Shown here: in pieces, positions 31,325-37,344 of the stretch | Layout: each line of letters begins with the position of its first letter | How positions within the stretch are numbered: the stretch's first letter is position 1 | Origin: Virgibacillus ndiopensis | GTDB taxonomy: Bacteria; Bacillota; Bacilli; Bacillales; Amphibacillaceae | Assembly: GCF_900187325.1 (NCBI RefSeq) | Contig: NZ_FZMZ01000004.1 | Location: forward strand, 434,001-498,000 | Direction: 5' to 3' | DNA length: 64,000 bases | Translations under genes and position numbers: made by a program | Notes under the pieces: model-generated | Told to the model about the DNA's origin: nothing | Seen by the model: only the letters and a program-made list of their open reading frames with translations | The model's database searches: none

Positions 31325-32149
31325 CTAAAAACCGTAATTGTATTTTTTATTTTTTTGAATTGGTGTGACATTGGAAGGTTTTGATTGCTTAACCTTCATG
31401 ATCAATGAATCAAATCGTTTTCTGAGTTTAGCTGGAGATAGAACATTCACCATTTCAAAGTCATCCTGCTGCACCCATCTCATTAAATATCTGATTTGTT
31501 CTTCTGTACGCTTGTCCAGCTCAATCATTTTTCTAATATCATCAGCCCACGCTTGTATGTTCGGCTTTTTATGTTGTGGATTATTAATTTTGATCTGTTC
31601 AAAAAAGTAAACTGCCAACTGAAAATAAATAGATGTGTCGTCGTAAACTCGTTTGCGACTATTCTTTTTATTATTATTTTCATTCTTAGCATTCTTAGCA
31701 TTCTTAGCATTCTTAGCATTCTTAGCATTCTTGTTTTTGTTCACCGAACGTTCACCGAACGTTCTCTGTTCGTTTTCGGTTCCGTTCACAGTTTCGTTAT
31801 TTGTTTCTTGCAAGTCTTGATATTTAGCGTAATTCAGTACTGTGAATAGCGTTCCTTGTTCCGTTTCCATTTTGGACACTCTTTCGGTATTAATTAACTT
31901 ATCTACACACTTTTTAATGGTGTTGGTGGAATACTTTTTTGTACCTCTTCCTTCCTTGTAAGAAAGGTCATCCGCAAGCTTTCTGTATGAACGAAGATAT
32001 TGTCCTTTCTTTAATTCAATTCCGGATATCTTTATTCCATCCTGGTGTGTGGCTTTACCAATCAACAATATAAAGAGGCGAAAAGTGGTTACATCATTCC
32101 ATATGTCCGAATCAAATATTTCCCTATAAACTTTAAACCAGGTTTTCAC
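31325..32149 (-). CDS. DnaD-like replication initiator with KNA repeat linker
   Basis: 274 aa. The N-terminal winged-helix region (MKTWFKVYREIFDSDIWNDV) is typical of phage replisome organisers and binds origin DNA. A low-complexity linker KNAKNAKNAKNAKNAKN (about 138-155) joins it to a C-terminal DnaD/DnaB2-type domain (IQAWADDIRKMIELDKRTEE) with a YNYGF end. The linker DNA consists of 9-bp repeats and adjoins GTTC-ACC-GAAC palindromes, so the origin may lie inside this gene. Confidence 0.82.
   Translation of the reverse strand: MKTWFKVYREIFDSDIWNDVTTFRLFILLIGKATHQDGIKISGIELKKGQYLRSYRKLADDLSYKEGRGTKKYSTNTIKKCVDKLINTERVSKMETEQGTLFTVLNYAKYQDLQETNNETVNGTENEQRTFGERSVNKNKNAKNAKNAKNAKNAKNENNNKKNSRKRVYDDTSIYFQLAVYFFEQIKINNPQHKKPNIQAWADDIRKMIELDKRTEEQIRYLMRWVQQDDFEMVNVLSPAKLRKRFDSLIMKVKQSKPSNVTPIQKNKKYNYGF
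31681..31772. other. Candidate phage replication origin (iteron-like cluster)
   Basis: CATTCTTAG occurs five times in perfect tandem from 31681, with a sixth partial copy. Immediately after, GTTCACCGAAC (a palindrome with a 3-base centre) occurs twice in tandem (31739-31760) followed by GTTC. Initiator genes of related phages often contain their own origin as repeats in the central linker; here this is inferred from position and repeats. Confidence 0.45.
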
Positions 32150-32331
32150 GATTTCACCCCTTCACTTCTTAAATCAATGCGTTCACATATTGCAAATTCA
32201 TTTTCTATATAAATTAGGACATAATTCGGATAACGTTGCATATACTGTAGTACAAGCTTATTTAATTCCTGTTCGTTCGTTGATTGTGTGAAAATCCACT
32301 TTGGAAGTAATACACGATGTTTATTCAACAT
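32146..32331 (-). CDS. Small early phage protein, 61 aa
   Basis: MLNKHRVLLPKWIFTQSTNE followed by LNKLVLQYMQRYPNYVLIYI. GGGAGGAG precedes the ATG and its end overlaps the initiator start. Mixed alpha/beta, not recognised. Confidence 0.6.
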   Translation of the reverse strand: MLNKHRVLLPKWIFTQSTNEQELNKLVLQYMQRYPNYVLIYIENEFAICERIDLRSEGVKS

Positions 32332-32490
32332 GTTATTAGATCTCCTCCCTTATGCCCTTACATTTGCCACATTACACTTTATAAGCTACAATAAAGCTAT
32401 TCATTTAACATATTCATCCAAGTATGTTAAATTCCATTAATTAGTGTATTTAGCTTGAGACCTTGTGTTGTAGCACGTGGTCTATTTTTT
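32332..32490. other. Non-coding gap in the early region
   Basis: No gene. An AGACC...GGTCT hairpin (about 32460-32484) followed on the plus strand by eight T looks like a plus-strand terminator, although no plus-strand gene is visible nearby. Confidence 0.4.
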
Positions 32491-32571
32491 TTAAAATAAA
32501 ATCAAAATTATTGGTAACACTATCAAAACTGACCCTGCTAGATTGATAGAGAAATCTTTTTGATCGTACAC
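32491..32571 (-). CDS. 26-aa membrane peptide
   Basis: GTG start directly after the preceding TGA; sequence MYDQKDFSINLAGSVLIVLP then IILILF, one hydrophobic helix. AGGAGG lies upstream, within the end of the preceding gene. Low-certainty small ORF. Confidence 0.35.
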   Translation of the reverse strand: MYDQKDFSINLAGSVLIVLPIILILF

Positions 32572-32838
32572 TCACCACGTCCTCCCTCCTGAAGTGATTA
32601 AACCGTATAACAAAAACCCTGTAACAATAGCAGCTGATGCGTAAATCTTTATAACGTGAAATTTACTACTCTCTTGTTCTTCAGGCTTCTTAGACCCTTC
32701 AAGCTGAATTAATGAACGTCTTGCATTTTCAAGATAAACAAAAGCTTTTGAATAATTCGACTTGTCAAATTGCGCTTTTGCCTGCTTAGAGCAATATTCA
32801 TAACAGCGTGATTCATCAACAACTTGTTTTTGATTCAA
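32572..32838 (-). CDS. Tail-anchored small membrane protein
   Basis: 88 aa. The N-terminal helices (CYEYCSKQAKAQFDKSNYSK, then AFVYLENARRSLIQLE) resemble one TPR-like pair. A single C-terminal transmembrane helix (IYASAAIVTGFLLYGLI) would anchor it in the membrane. Early-region gene of unknown role. Confidence 0.6.
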   Translation of the reverse strand: MNQKQVVDESRCYEYCSKQAKAQFDKSNYSKAFVYLENARRSLIQLEGSKKPEEQESSKFHVIKIYASAAIVTGFLLYGLITSGGRTW

Positions 32839-32851
32839 TTCTTATGCCCCC

Positions 32852-33505
32852 TCAAGAAACTTTTTTAGGAATCCAATTTTCAATGTAGTTAATCGCAGTT
32901 TGCATGTCCTTACGTTTTATATCCTTGTATGATGAAACTCCAAATCTATCTTTGATTTCGCGGTGCAATTCAGAAAACAAACTTTTACGATATTCTTTAT
33001 CACTAGTTAAGCTATATACTTTACTTCCAACTGCTCTTTGTAATCTACGTTGTTCGCCATGATAAAGCGTGATTTGTTCCTCGACTTTTGCCTCTAAATC
33101 AGACAATCTAGTATCCATCCTCTCTTGCTTTTCAGCAGTTTCTAATGTTAACCGCATACTTTCCATTCGTTGTTCTCTATCGCTAAGTATTTTTGTCCCC
33201 CTTAACTGCTGGTGCATATGATTAAATTCATTGATGTATTGCTCTTTAAATTGCATTGCATTCATGCCGGAATAACCCATTACTAGAAGAGTGAATCCTT
33301 GTTCTGAGATAATATATTTTTCTTGTGTACGCCCCCTAACATCCTGGTAATTAATAAGTCCAAAATTGGACCCATAAAATTCTTCACTACAATTTAGTTG
33401 GCGAATGTCACGTTTGACATGTTTATGTTCCTTGCCGAATACCTCAGCTACAGTTAAACTATCTGTCACAACTTGCTTGTCCTGAACAAAAACTAGTTTA
33501 TTCAT
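32852..33505 (-). CDS. Rha-family phage regulatory protein with ORF6C domain
   Basis: 217 aa. The N-terminal Rha domain (VVTDSLTVAEVFGKEHKHVK, then FGLINYQDVRGRTQEKYIIS and FTLLVMGYSGMNAMQFKEQY) is followed by a coiled coil and a C-terminal ORF6C domain (YRKSLFSELHREIKDRFGVS). Rha/antirepressor-type proteins influence the lysis-lysogeny decision. First larger gene of the leftward early operon. Confidence 0.9.
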   Translation of the reverse strand: MNKLVFVQDKQVVTDSLTVAEVFGKEHKHVKRDIRQLNCSEEFYGSNFGLINYQDVRGRTQEKYIISEQGFTLLVMGYSGMNAMQFKEQYINEFNHMHQQLRGTKILSDREQRMESMRLTLETAEKQERMDTRLSDLEAKVEEQITLYHGEQRRLQRAVGSKVYSLTSDKEYRKSLFSELHREIKDRFGVSSYKDIKRKDMQTAINYIENWIPKKVS

Positions 33506-33525
33506 TTTTGCTTAGCCTCCTTTTG

Positions 33526-33717
33526 CTATTTATTTCCCACCCATTCATCAACTTGTTCTTGAACAGTTTTAAAAAATCGTTCTGTTTCATGATTAGGTGT
33601 TGCATTTTCGAAATATCCAAAAATCCTAGATAAAATGCTGTTTTTTCTATGTTGTGGAAGTTCATGCATTTGTTTAAATAGTGAATCGCGTTCTTCCTCA
33701 GTCATTTTGTTATCCAC
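33526..33717 (-). CDS. Small early phage protein, 63 aa
   Basis: MDNKMTEEERDSLFKQMHEL followed by PQHRKNSILSRIFGYFENA. Acidic and helical. Lies just before Rha in the operon. Not recognised. Confidence 0.6.
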   Translation of the reverse strand: MDNKMTEEERDSLFKQMHELPQHRKNSILSRIFGYFENATPNHETERFFKTVQEQVDEWVGNK

Positions 33718-33734
33718 CCTTCATTTTTAATTTG

Positions 33735-33866
33735 CTAGTGCATTAACTTCTTATAAACCATCAATCTGTTATGTCTGTATGGATTACGTCTTTTAGATGG
33801 ATGAATAGAACCGAATTGAGCAAGTTTTTTTAAATAATAAGGTATGCGATCAACACTTTTTTCAAT
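33735..33866 (-). CDS. Possible 43-aa basic protein with ATT start
   Basis: A frame encoding EKSVDRIPYYLKKLAQFGSI then HPSKRRNPYRHNRLMVYKKL is open from an ATT at 33866 that overlaps the preceding TGA (ATTGA), with GAAGGTG upstream. ATG, GTG and TTG are all absent at its start, so it is either rare-codon initiated, frameshifted from the upstream ORF, or a remnant. The composition looks like real DNA-binding protein. Confidence 0.35.
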   Translation of the reverse strand: MEKSVDRIPYYLKKLAQFGSIHPSKRRNPYRHNRLMVYKKLMH

Positions 33867-33987
33867 TGGTTTTCACCTTCTTTCGCTCTTCAGCAATGAT
33901 TCGCGGAACGGATGTTTTTAAGAAGAATTTGGCTATTTCTTTTAATGTTTCTTCACTAATTTTTTGTGCTGCCTTAACTGCTTCCAC
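33862..33987 (-). CDS. Small early phage protein, 41 aa
   Basis: GTG start behind AAAGGAG; sequence MEAVKAAQKISEETLKEIAK then FFLKTSVPRIIAEERKKVKT and N. Amphipathic helical. Directly follows the Cro-like gene. Confidence 0.55.
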   Translation of the reverse strand: MEAVKAAQKISEETLKEIAKFFLKTSVPRIIAEERKKVKTN

Positions 33988-34038
33988 TTTTATTCTCCTT
34001 TCCTTAATAAAATAGGGACAAATAACCAATATTAACCC

Positions 34039-34248
34039 TCATAGAAACATTTTGTGTCTATTATGATTAAAAAAAATTTCATCAACAGATAATCCATAGT
34101 AATCAGCAATTTTTTTTGCTAAAGGCAATGAAGGTGTACGATCGCCTCTTTCAATTGCTCCTAACATTTGGGGTGTGATTTTAAGTTGTTTGGCGACTTC
34201 TTGGCGAGATTGTTCACCTCTACAGTTGATTAGTATTTTTCGTTCCAA
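34039..34248 (-). CDS. Cro-like XRE-family regulator
   Basis: 69 aa, TTG start with GAGGTG upstream. A compact helix-turn-helix (SRQEVAKQLKITPQMLGAIE) typical of Cro/Xre proteins. First gene of the leftward early operon, divergent from the CI-like repressor, with operators between them. Confidence 0.85.
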   Translation of the reverse strand: MERKILINCRGEQSRQEVAKQLKITPQMLGAIERGDRTPSLPLAKKIADYYGLSVDEIFFNHNRHKMFL

Positions 34249-34268
34249 ATAATTTCACCTCATTTATC

Positions 34269-34390
34269 AGAAACGTTTTGTTTCTCGTGGTAATTATTAC
34301 TATAAAGAAACGTAATGTGTCTGTCAATAGTTTTAGGAAACTTTTTGTTTCTTTGGTAGAATGGTGATGGACTAGAAACTAATTGTTTCT
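34269..34390. promoter_or_regulatory. Four 17-bp operators of the lysogeny switch
   Basis: AGAAAC-N5-GTTTCT palindromes at 34269-34285 and 34374-34390; a GGAAAC variant at 34336-34352; and a GTGTCT variant at 34306-34322. Each is 17 bp. The second nearly fills the spacer of the leftward early promoter, the fourth exactly fills the spacer of the repressor promoter, and the first lies between the early promoter and the cro ribosome site. Confidence 0.85.
34299..34327 (-). promoter_or_regulatory. Leftward early promoter
   Basis: Minus-strand TTGACA (34322-34327), 17-bp spacer, TATAGT (34299-34304): a near-consensus SigA promoter driving cro and the early operon, overlapped by an operator. Confidence 0.85.
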
Positions 34391-34396
34391 TATAAT
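34368..34396 (+). promoter_or_regulatory. Promoter of the CI-like repressor
   Basis: TGGACT (34368-34373), 17-bp spacer that is exactly operator 4, TATAAT (34391-34396). The placement predicts autoregulation by the repressor. Confidence 0.7.
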
Positions 34397-34418
34397 TAAA
34401 TAGAGTAGGTGATTAGAT

Positions 34419-34787
34419 ATGTTAAATGAACGGTTAAAAGAATTAAGGAAGAAGAAAGGCATAAGCCAATATGAAGCTGCAAAAGAATTAGGTTTCTCTA
34501 GAGGTCAACTTGCTAATTATGAGCAAGGTAGTAGAGAACCTGATTATTCTACATTAGAAAAAATAGCTGACTTTTTTGATGTAAGTGTGGATTATTTACT
34601 AGGTAGATCCGACACAGAAAATTTTACTGTTAATGAAGAACAACTAATTTATGATGTGGACTCAAAAAACTTTTCTTTAAAAGAATTAACAGAGAAATAC
34701 AAGCTTACCGTTGATGGTAAGCCTGCCACAAAGGAAGAAATTGAAGGTGCAATTAGCTTCATCCGCTCTCTACGCGGTTTGAAGTAG
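34419..34787 (+). CDS. CI-like prophage repressor (XRE family)
   Basis: 122 aa. The N-terminal HTH_3 domain (LKELRKKKGISQYEAAKELG, then FSRGQLANYEQGSREPDYST) is followed by a short acidic C-terminal region without a peptidase motif, so inactivation by RecA self-cleavage is not expected. Resembles PBSX Xre-type repressors. It maintains lysogeny through the four operators upstream. No ImmA-type protease gene is adjacent. Confidence 0.85.
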   Translation: MLNERLKELRKKKGISQYEAAKELGFSRGQLANYEQGSREPDYSTLEKIADFFDVSVDYLLGRSDTENFTVNEEQLIYDVDSKNFSLKELTEKYKLTVDGKPATKEEIEGAISFIRSLRGLK

Positions 34788-34857
34788 TTTCGTTTTGTTC
34801 TTGCTTAACTAATTTACTTAATAATTCCATTAAATCAACAGTAGGTTTTGACAACAT
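34759..34857 (-). CDS. Possible 32-aa peptide antisense to the repressor 3' end
   Basis: ATG at 34857 with AAGGAG seven bases upstream; MLSKPTVDLMELLSKLVKQE then QNETTSNRVESG. Its end overlaps the repressor 3' end in antisense. Good translation signals but no independent support. Confidence 0.3.
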   Translation of the reverse strand: MLSKPTVDLMELLSKLVKQEQNETTSNRVESG

Positions 34858-34895
34858 GAAACAACTCCTTAGTTGGTAGTAGAGAGGGTGTCTGT

Positions 34896-35120
34896 TTGAC
34901 TTATAAAGTCGGTAGATGCCTACTTCGAGAATTACTCTGGAATAAAGATATGACACAACAGGAACTGGCTGAGAAAATGAGTATAACGGCGCAACAAATC
35001 AATAAGTATGTACTCAATGATCGCAAAATGTCACTTCAAGTAGCTAAAAACGTTGCAACCGTTCTCAACTGTCAAATTGATGATCTTTATGAGTGGATCG
35101 AAGTGGGTAATAACGAGTAG
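34896..35120 (+). CDS. Second XRE-family regulator
   Basis: 74 aa, TTG start with GAGGGTG upstream. MTQQELAEKMSITAQQINKY is a clear helix-turn-helix. It follows the repressor on the same strand, with a terminator after it, so it is probably expressed in the lysogen. May modulate integrase or repressor. Confidence 0.8.
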   Translation: MTYKVGRCLLRELLWNKDMTQQELAEKMSITAQQINKYVLNDRKMSLQVAKNVATVLNCQIDDLYEWIEVGNNE

Positions 35121-35141
35121 ATTGTATCTACTCACCGGCAT

Positions 35142-35170
35142 AAATAAGTCAACTGACTTATTTTATTTAT
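35142..35170 (+). terminator. Terminator of the repressor operon
   Basis: AATAAGTCA/TGACTTATT nine-base palindrome followed by TTATTTAT. Isolates the repressor operon from the integrase gene. Confidence 0.7.
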
Positions 35171-35304
35171 AACACGAATCACGTTACAAAATCATTACAA
35201 TTTTACAATTTAGTAATAATTAATAAATTTTATGTTACAGTAATAATACCATAAATGGAACAAATGTTCTATATTAAAATCAAAAATATATAGGAGGAGC
35301 TAAA

Positions 35305-36738
35305 ATGAAGGCTGCGATTTACATTCGAGTTTCAACAGAAGAACAAGCAAAAGAAGGTTATTCAATTTCTGCTCAAAAGCAAAAATTAAAAGCATTTTGT
35401 ATTTCCCAAGGTTGGGAAGTAGCTGGCATTTACCCTGATGAAGGTATTTCGGCAAAAGATATGAATAGACCTAAATTGCAGTCAATGCTTAAAGATATTA
35501 AAAACGGTGAAATAGATTGTGTTTTAGTATATCGTCTTGATCGACTTACTAGATCTGTCCTTGATCTATACAAAATGTTAGAGATATTCGAAGAACACGA
35601 TTGTAAATTCAAATCAGCTACTGAAGTCTATGATACTACTACTGCAATGGGGCGAATGTTTATAACTATTGTTGCAGCTCTTGCGCAATGGGAACGTGAA
35701 AACATGGGTGAACGTATTAGTTTTGGTTTTGCTGAAAAAGTAAGACAAGGGAAGTACGCTTTAAATTTTTCACCGATGGGATATGATCTAGATAAAGATA
35801 ATAGCAAATTGGTTATCAATCCTATAGAGGCTAAAACAATAAAAGAAATATTTCGATTGTATAAAATTGGCGGGTTTAATTATGTGAGCAAGCAATTAAA
35901 CAATAGAAGAATATACACAAAAGCAGGGAACCCTTGGAACGACAACACTATAATGAAAATAGTTACAAGTCCTGTTTTTTACGGTGCTACTAAATGGCGA
36001 GATATGGTTGTTGAAAATACACATGAAGGTATCATCACAAAAGGGGAATGGGAACTCGCACAACAACTAATGACAGAAAGAAGACAAGCCCCTCCTAGAT
36101 CCGTTTCAAGCCGTTATATTTTTTCAGGCAAGCTCAAATGTAAAGAATGTGGTAGAACATTAACCGGATCCTATACGACTTATAAAAATAAAAAGTATTT
36201 GCAGTATCGATGTAGACATAAAAGAATTGGCCAATGCAAAGGAATAAGGAATGTGTCTGAATCTAAATTGGAAACAGCATTTGTTGAATATCTAGAACAT
36301 CTTGATTTTGAAGAAGTATTTAAAGATGTAGCAGAAACTGGAGAAAAAGAGTTAAATAGCAGCCAGAGCAATAATCATGAAGTCGATATAGAATCCCTTA
36401 ATAAACAACTGAAAAAAATCGAAAATCGAAAGAAGAAATGGCAGTATGCATGGACCGAAGATGTAATGTCTTATGAGGATTTTAAAAAACGGATGAATGA
36501 AGCAAAACAAGAAGAAGATGCAATTAAAGAGCAATTTGGATCAATAGTTGAGGAACCGAAAGTGGAACCGATAAATCAAGAAGAAATTATCAATGCTTTA
36601 AAAAGTGTAAAGAGAAATTGGTATGCATTAGAAATGCATGAAAAGAAAAATCTGATAAATTCACTCATAAAACAAATCCACTATTCTTACTACGGTAATA
36701 CTCTAATTATTGAGGATATTATTTTTAAGCGTTCTTAG
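35305..36738 (+). CDS. int: Large serine recombinase integrase
   Basis: 477 aa. Resolvase domain with catalytic Ser10 (IYIRVSTEEQ) and YRLDRLTRS, a recombinase domain (YNPIEAKTIKEIFRLYKIGG region), a zinc ribbon (CKECGRTLTG ... CRHKRIGQCKG) and a C-terminal coiled coil (about 355-420). It integrates and, with a directionality factor, excises the prophage. The ATG follows AGGAGG. The gene ends ~20 bp from the comK junction, so att and int are adjacent as in A118 and TP901-1. Confidence 0.93.
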   Translation: MKAAIYIRVSTEEQAKEGYSISAQKQKLKAFCISQGWEVAGIYPDEGISAKDMNRPKLQSMLKDIKNGEIDCVLVYRLDRLTRSVLDLYKMLEIFEEHDCKFKSATEVYDTTTAMGRMFITIVAALAQWERENMGERISFGFAEKVRQGKYALNFSPMGYDLDKDNSKLVINPIEAKTIKEIFRLYKIGGFNYVSKQLNNRRIYTKAGNPWNDNTIMKIVTSPVFYGATKWRDMVVENTHEGIITKGEWELAQQLMTERRQAPPRSVSSRYIFSGKLKCKECGRTLTGSYTTYKNKKYLQYRCRHKRIGQCKGIRNVSESKLETAFVEYLEHLDFEEVFKDVAETGEKELNSSQSNNHEVDIESLNKQLKKIENRKKKWQYAWTEDVMSYEDFKKRMNEAKQEEDAIKEQFGSIVEEPKVEPINQEEIINALKSVKRNWYALEMHEKKNLINSLIKQIHYSYYGNTLIIEDIIFKRS

Positions 36739-36762
36739 TACTTTCATTTGCTAAGAACCTTT
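36731..36762. other. Prophage-host junction (attR/attL) in comK
   Basis: ComK homology on the minus strand runs through ...CKFFGASLKG and stops at codon GGT (36757-36759); the next codons are TCT TAG, from phage DNA. A GTTCTTAG/CTAAGAAC inverted repeat (36731-36738, 36751-36758) spans the junction. A118 recombines at a GG-containing core in Listeria comK; here the core is likely within AAAGG, but the other junction is needed to define it. Confidence 0.7.
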
Positions 36763-36942
36763 AAGGCTGGCACCAAAAAATTTGCACGCATTATCAATAA
36801 TTTTTGTTGGGATGTGTTCTACTAAAACTTCCTCTTGATCCTCAAATATACATGTACTAAAATTCCCATTTTCATCTGGCTTCGCAATGATCGCCAGTGT
36901 AAGGGGAGTAATTTCATATGATGGAGAATAAAAATCTTTCAT
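36751..36942 (-). pseudogene. comK: comK 5' fragment, interrupted by the prophage
   Basis: 63 codons. IIDNACKFFGASLKG aligns with B. subtilis ComK QIVDRSCRFFGSSYAG, and the upstream SYEITPLTLAIIAKPDENG with its N-terminal SYEVNGATIAVLP. The stop comes from phage sequence. Full ComK is ~190 aa and is the master activator of competence genes. The rest of the gene should lie left of the window beyond the other prophage end, so precise excision would restore it. AAAGGATG lies upstream. Confidence 0.85.
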
Positions 36943-37027
36943 CAGCTTATAACATCCTTTCCATGTTAAATGAAAAAGAAAGAGGCTTAAATATAATTTA
37001 CCAAATTTATAGGCAGAAAGTAATATA

Positions 37028-37040
37028 AAAATGCAATTTT
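37028..37040. promoter_or_regulatory. ComK AT-box upstream of comK
   Basis: AAAA-TGCAA-TTTT, the AAAA-N5-TTTT half of a ComK K-box, ~86 bases before the comK start, with an imperfect second box six bases to the right. Consistent with comK autoregulation in its intact form. Confidence 0.45.
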
Positions 37041-37077
37041 TAGAAAAAATTCACAGTTTATTCACAAATGATACTAG

Positions 37078-37224
37078 TTATTGCTCTAATTTTGTCGATA
37101 CGTCAGTATTTTCGTGATTTTCATCACTTTTATAGTCGGTGTTTAATTGGCTTTCCACCGTATGAAAATCAGGATTCAGTATTGTATATGTGGCAAGTTC
37201 TGGATCATTATTCTTTTTTTTCAT
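37078..37224 (-). CDS. 48-aa protein upstream of comK
   Basis: MKKKNNDPELATYTILNPDF continues into a polar, acidic tail ending TDVSTKLEQ. AAAAGGGGTGG precedes the ATG. Same direction as comK, in the place occupied by yhzC in B. subtilis; no clear similarity can be asserted. Likely disordered. Confidence 0.5.
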   Translation of the reverse strand: MKKKNNDPELATYTILNPDFHTVESQLNTDYKSDENHENTDVSTKLEQ

Positions 37225-37287
37225 TATTAACCACCCCTTTTCTTATTAGTTTGCCAAACTAAAGCAGGGTTCATACTTTATCAATGA

Positions 37288-37326
37288 AAATAGGTGTGCA
37301 TAAAGCAAAAATACCATGCTTCAGCA
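37288..37326 (-). terminator. Terminator after lcfB
   Basis: GTGTGC/GCACAC outer and AAGCA/TGCTT inner stems on the minus strand with a weak T-run (CTATTTTC), 20 bases after the lcfB stop. Confidence 0.55.
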
Positions 37327-37344
37327 CACCACAATACGGACTTT

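Noticed and set aside
31681-31735. CRISPR-like array
   Set aside because: The 9-bp units are contiguous without spacers and lie in frame within the initiator gene.
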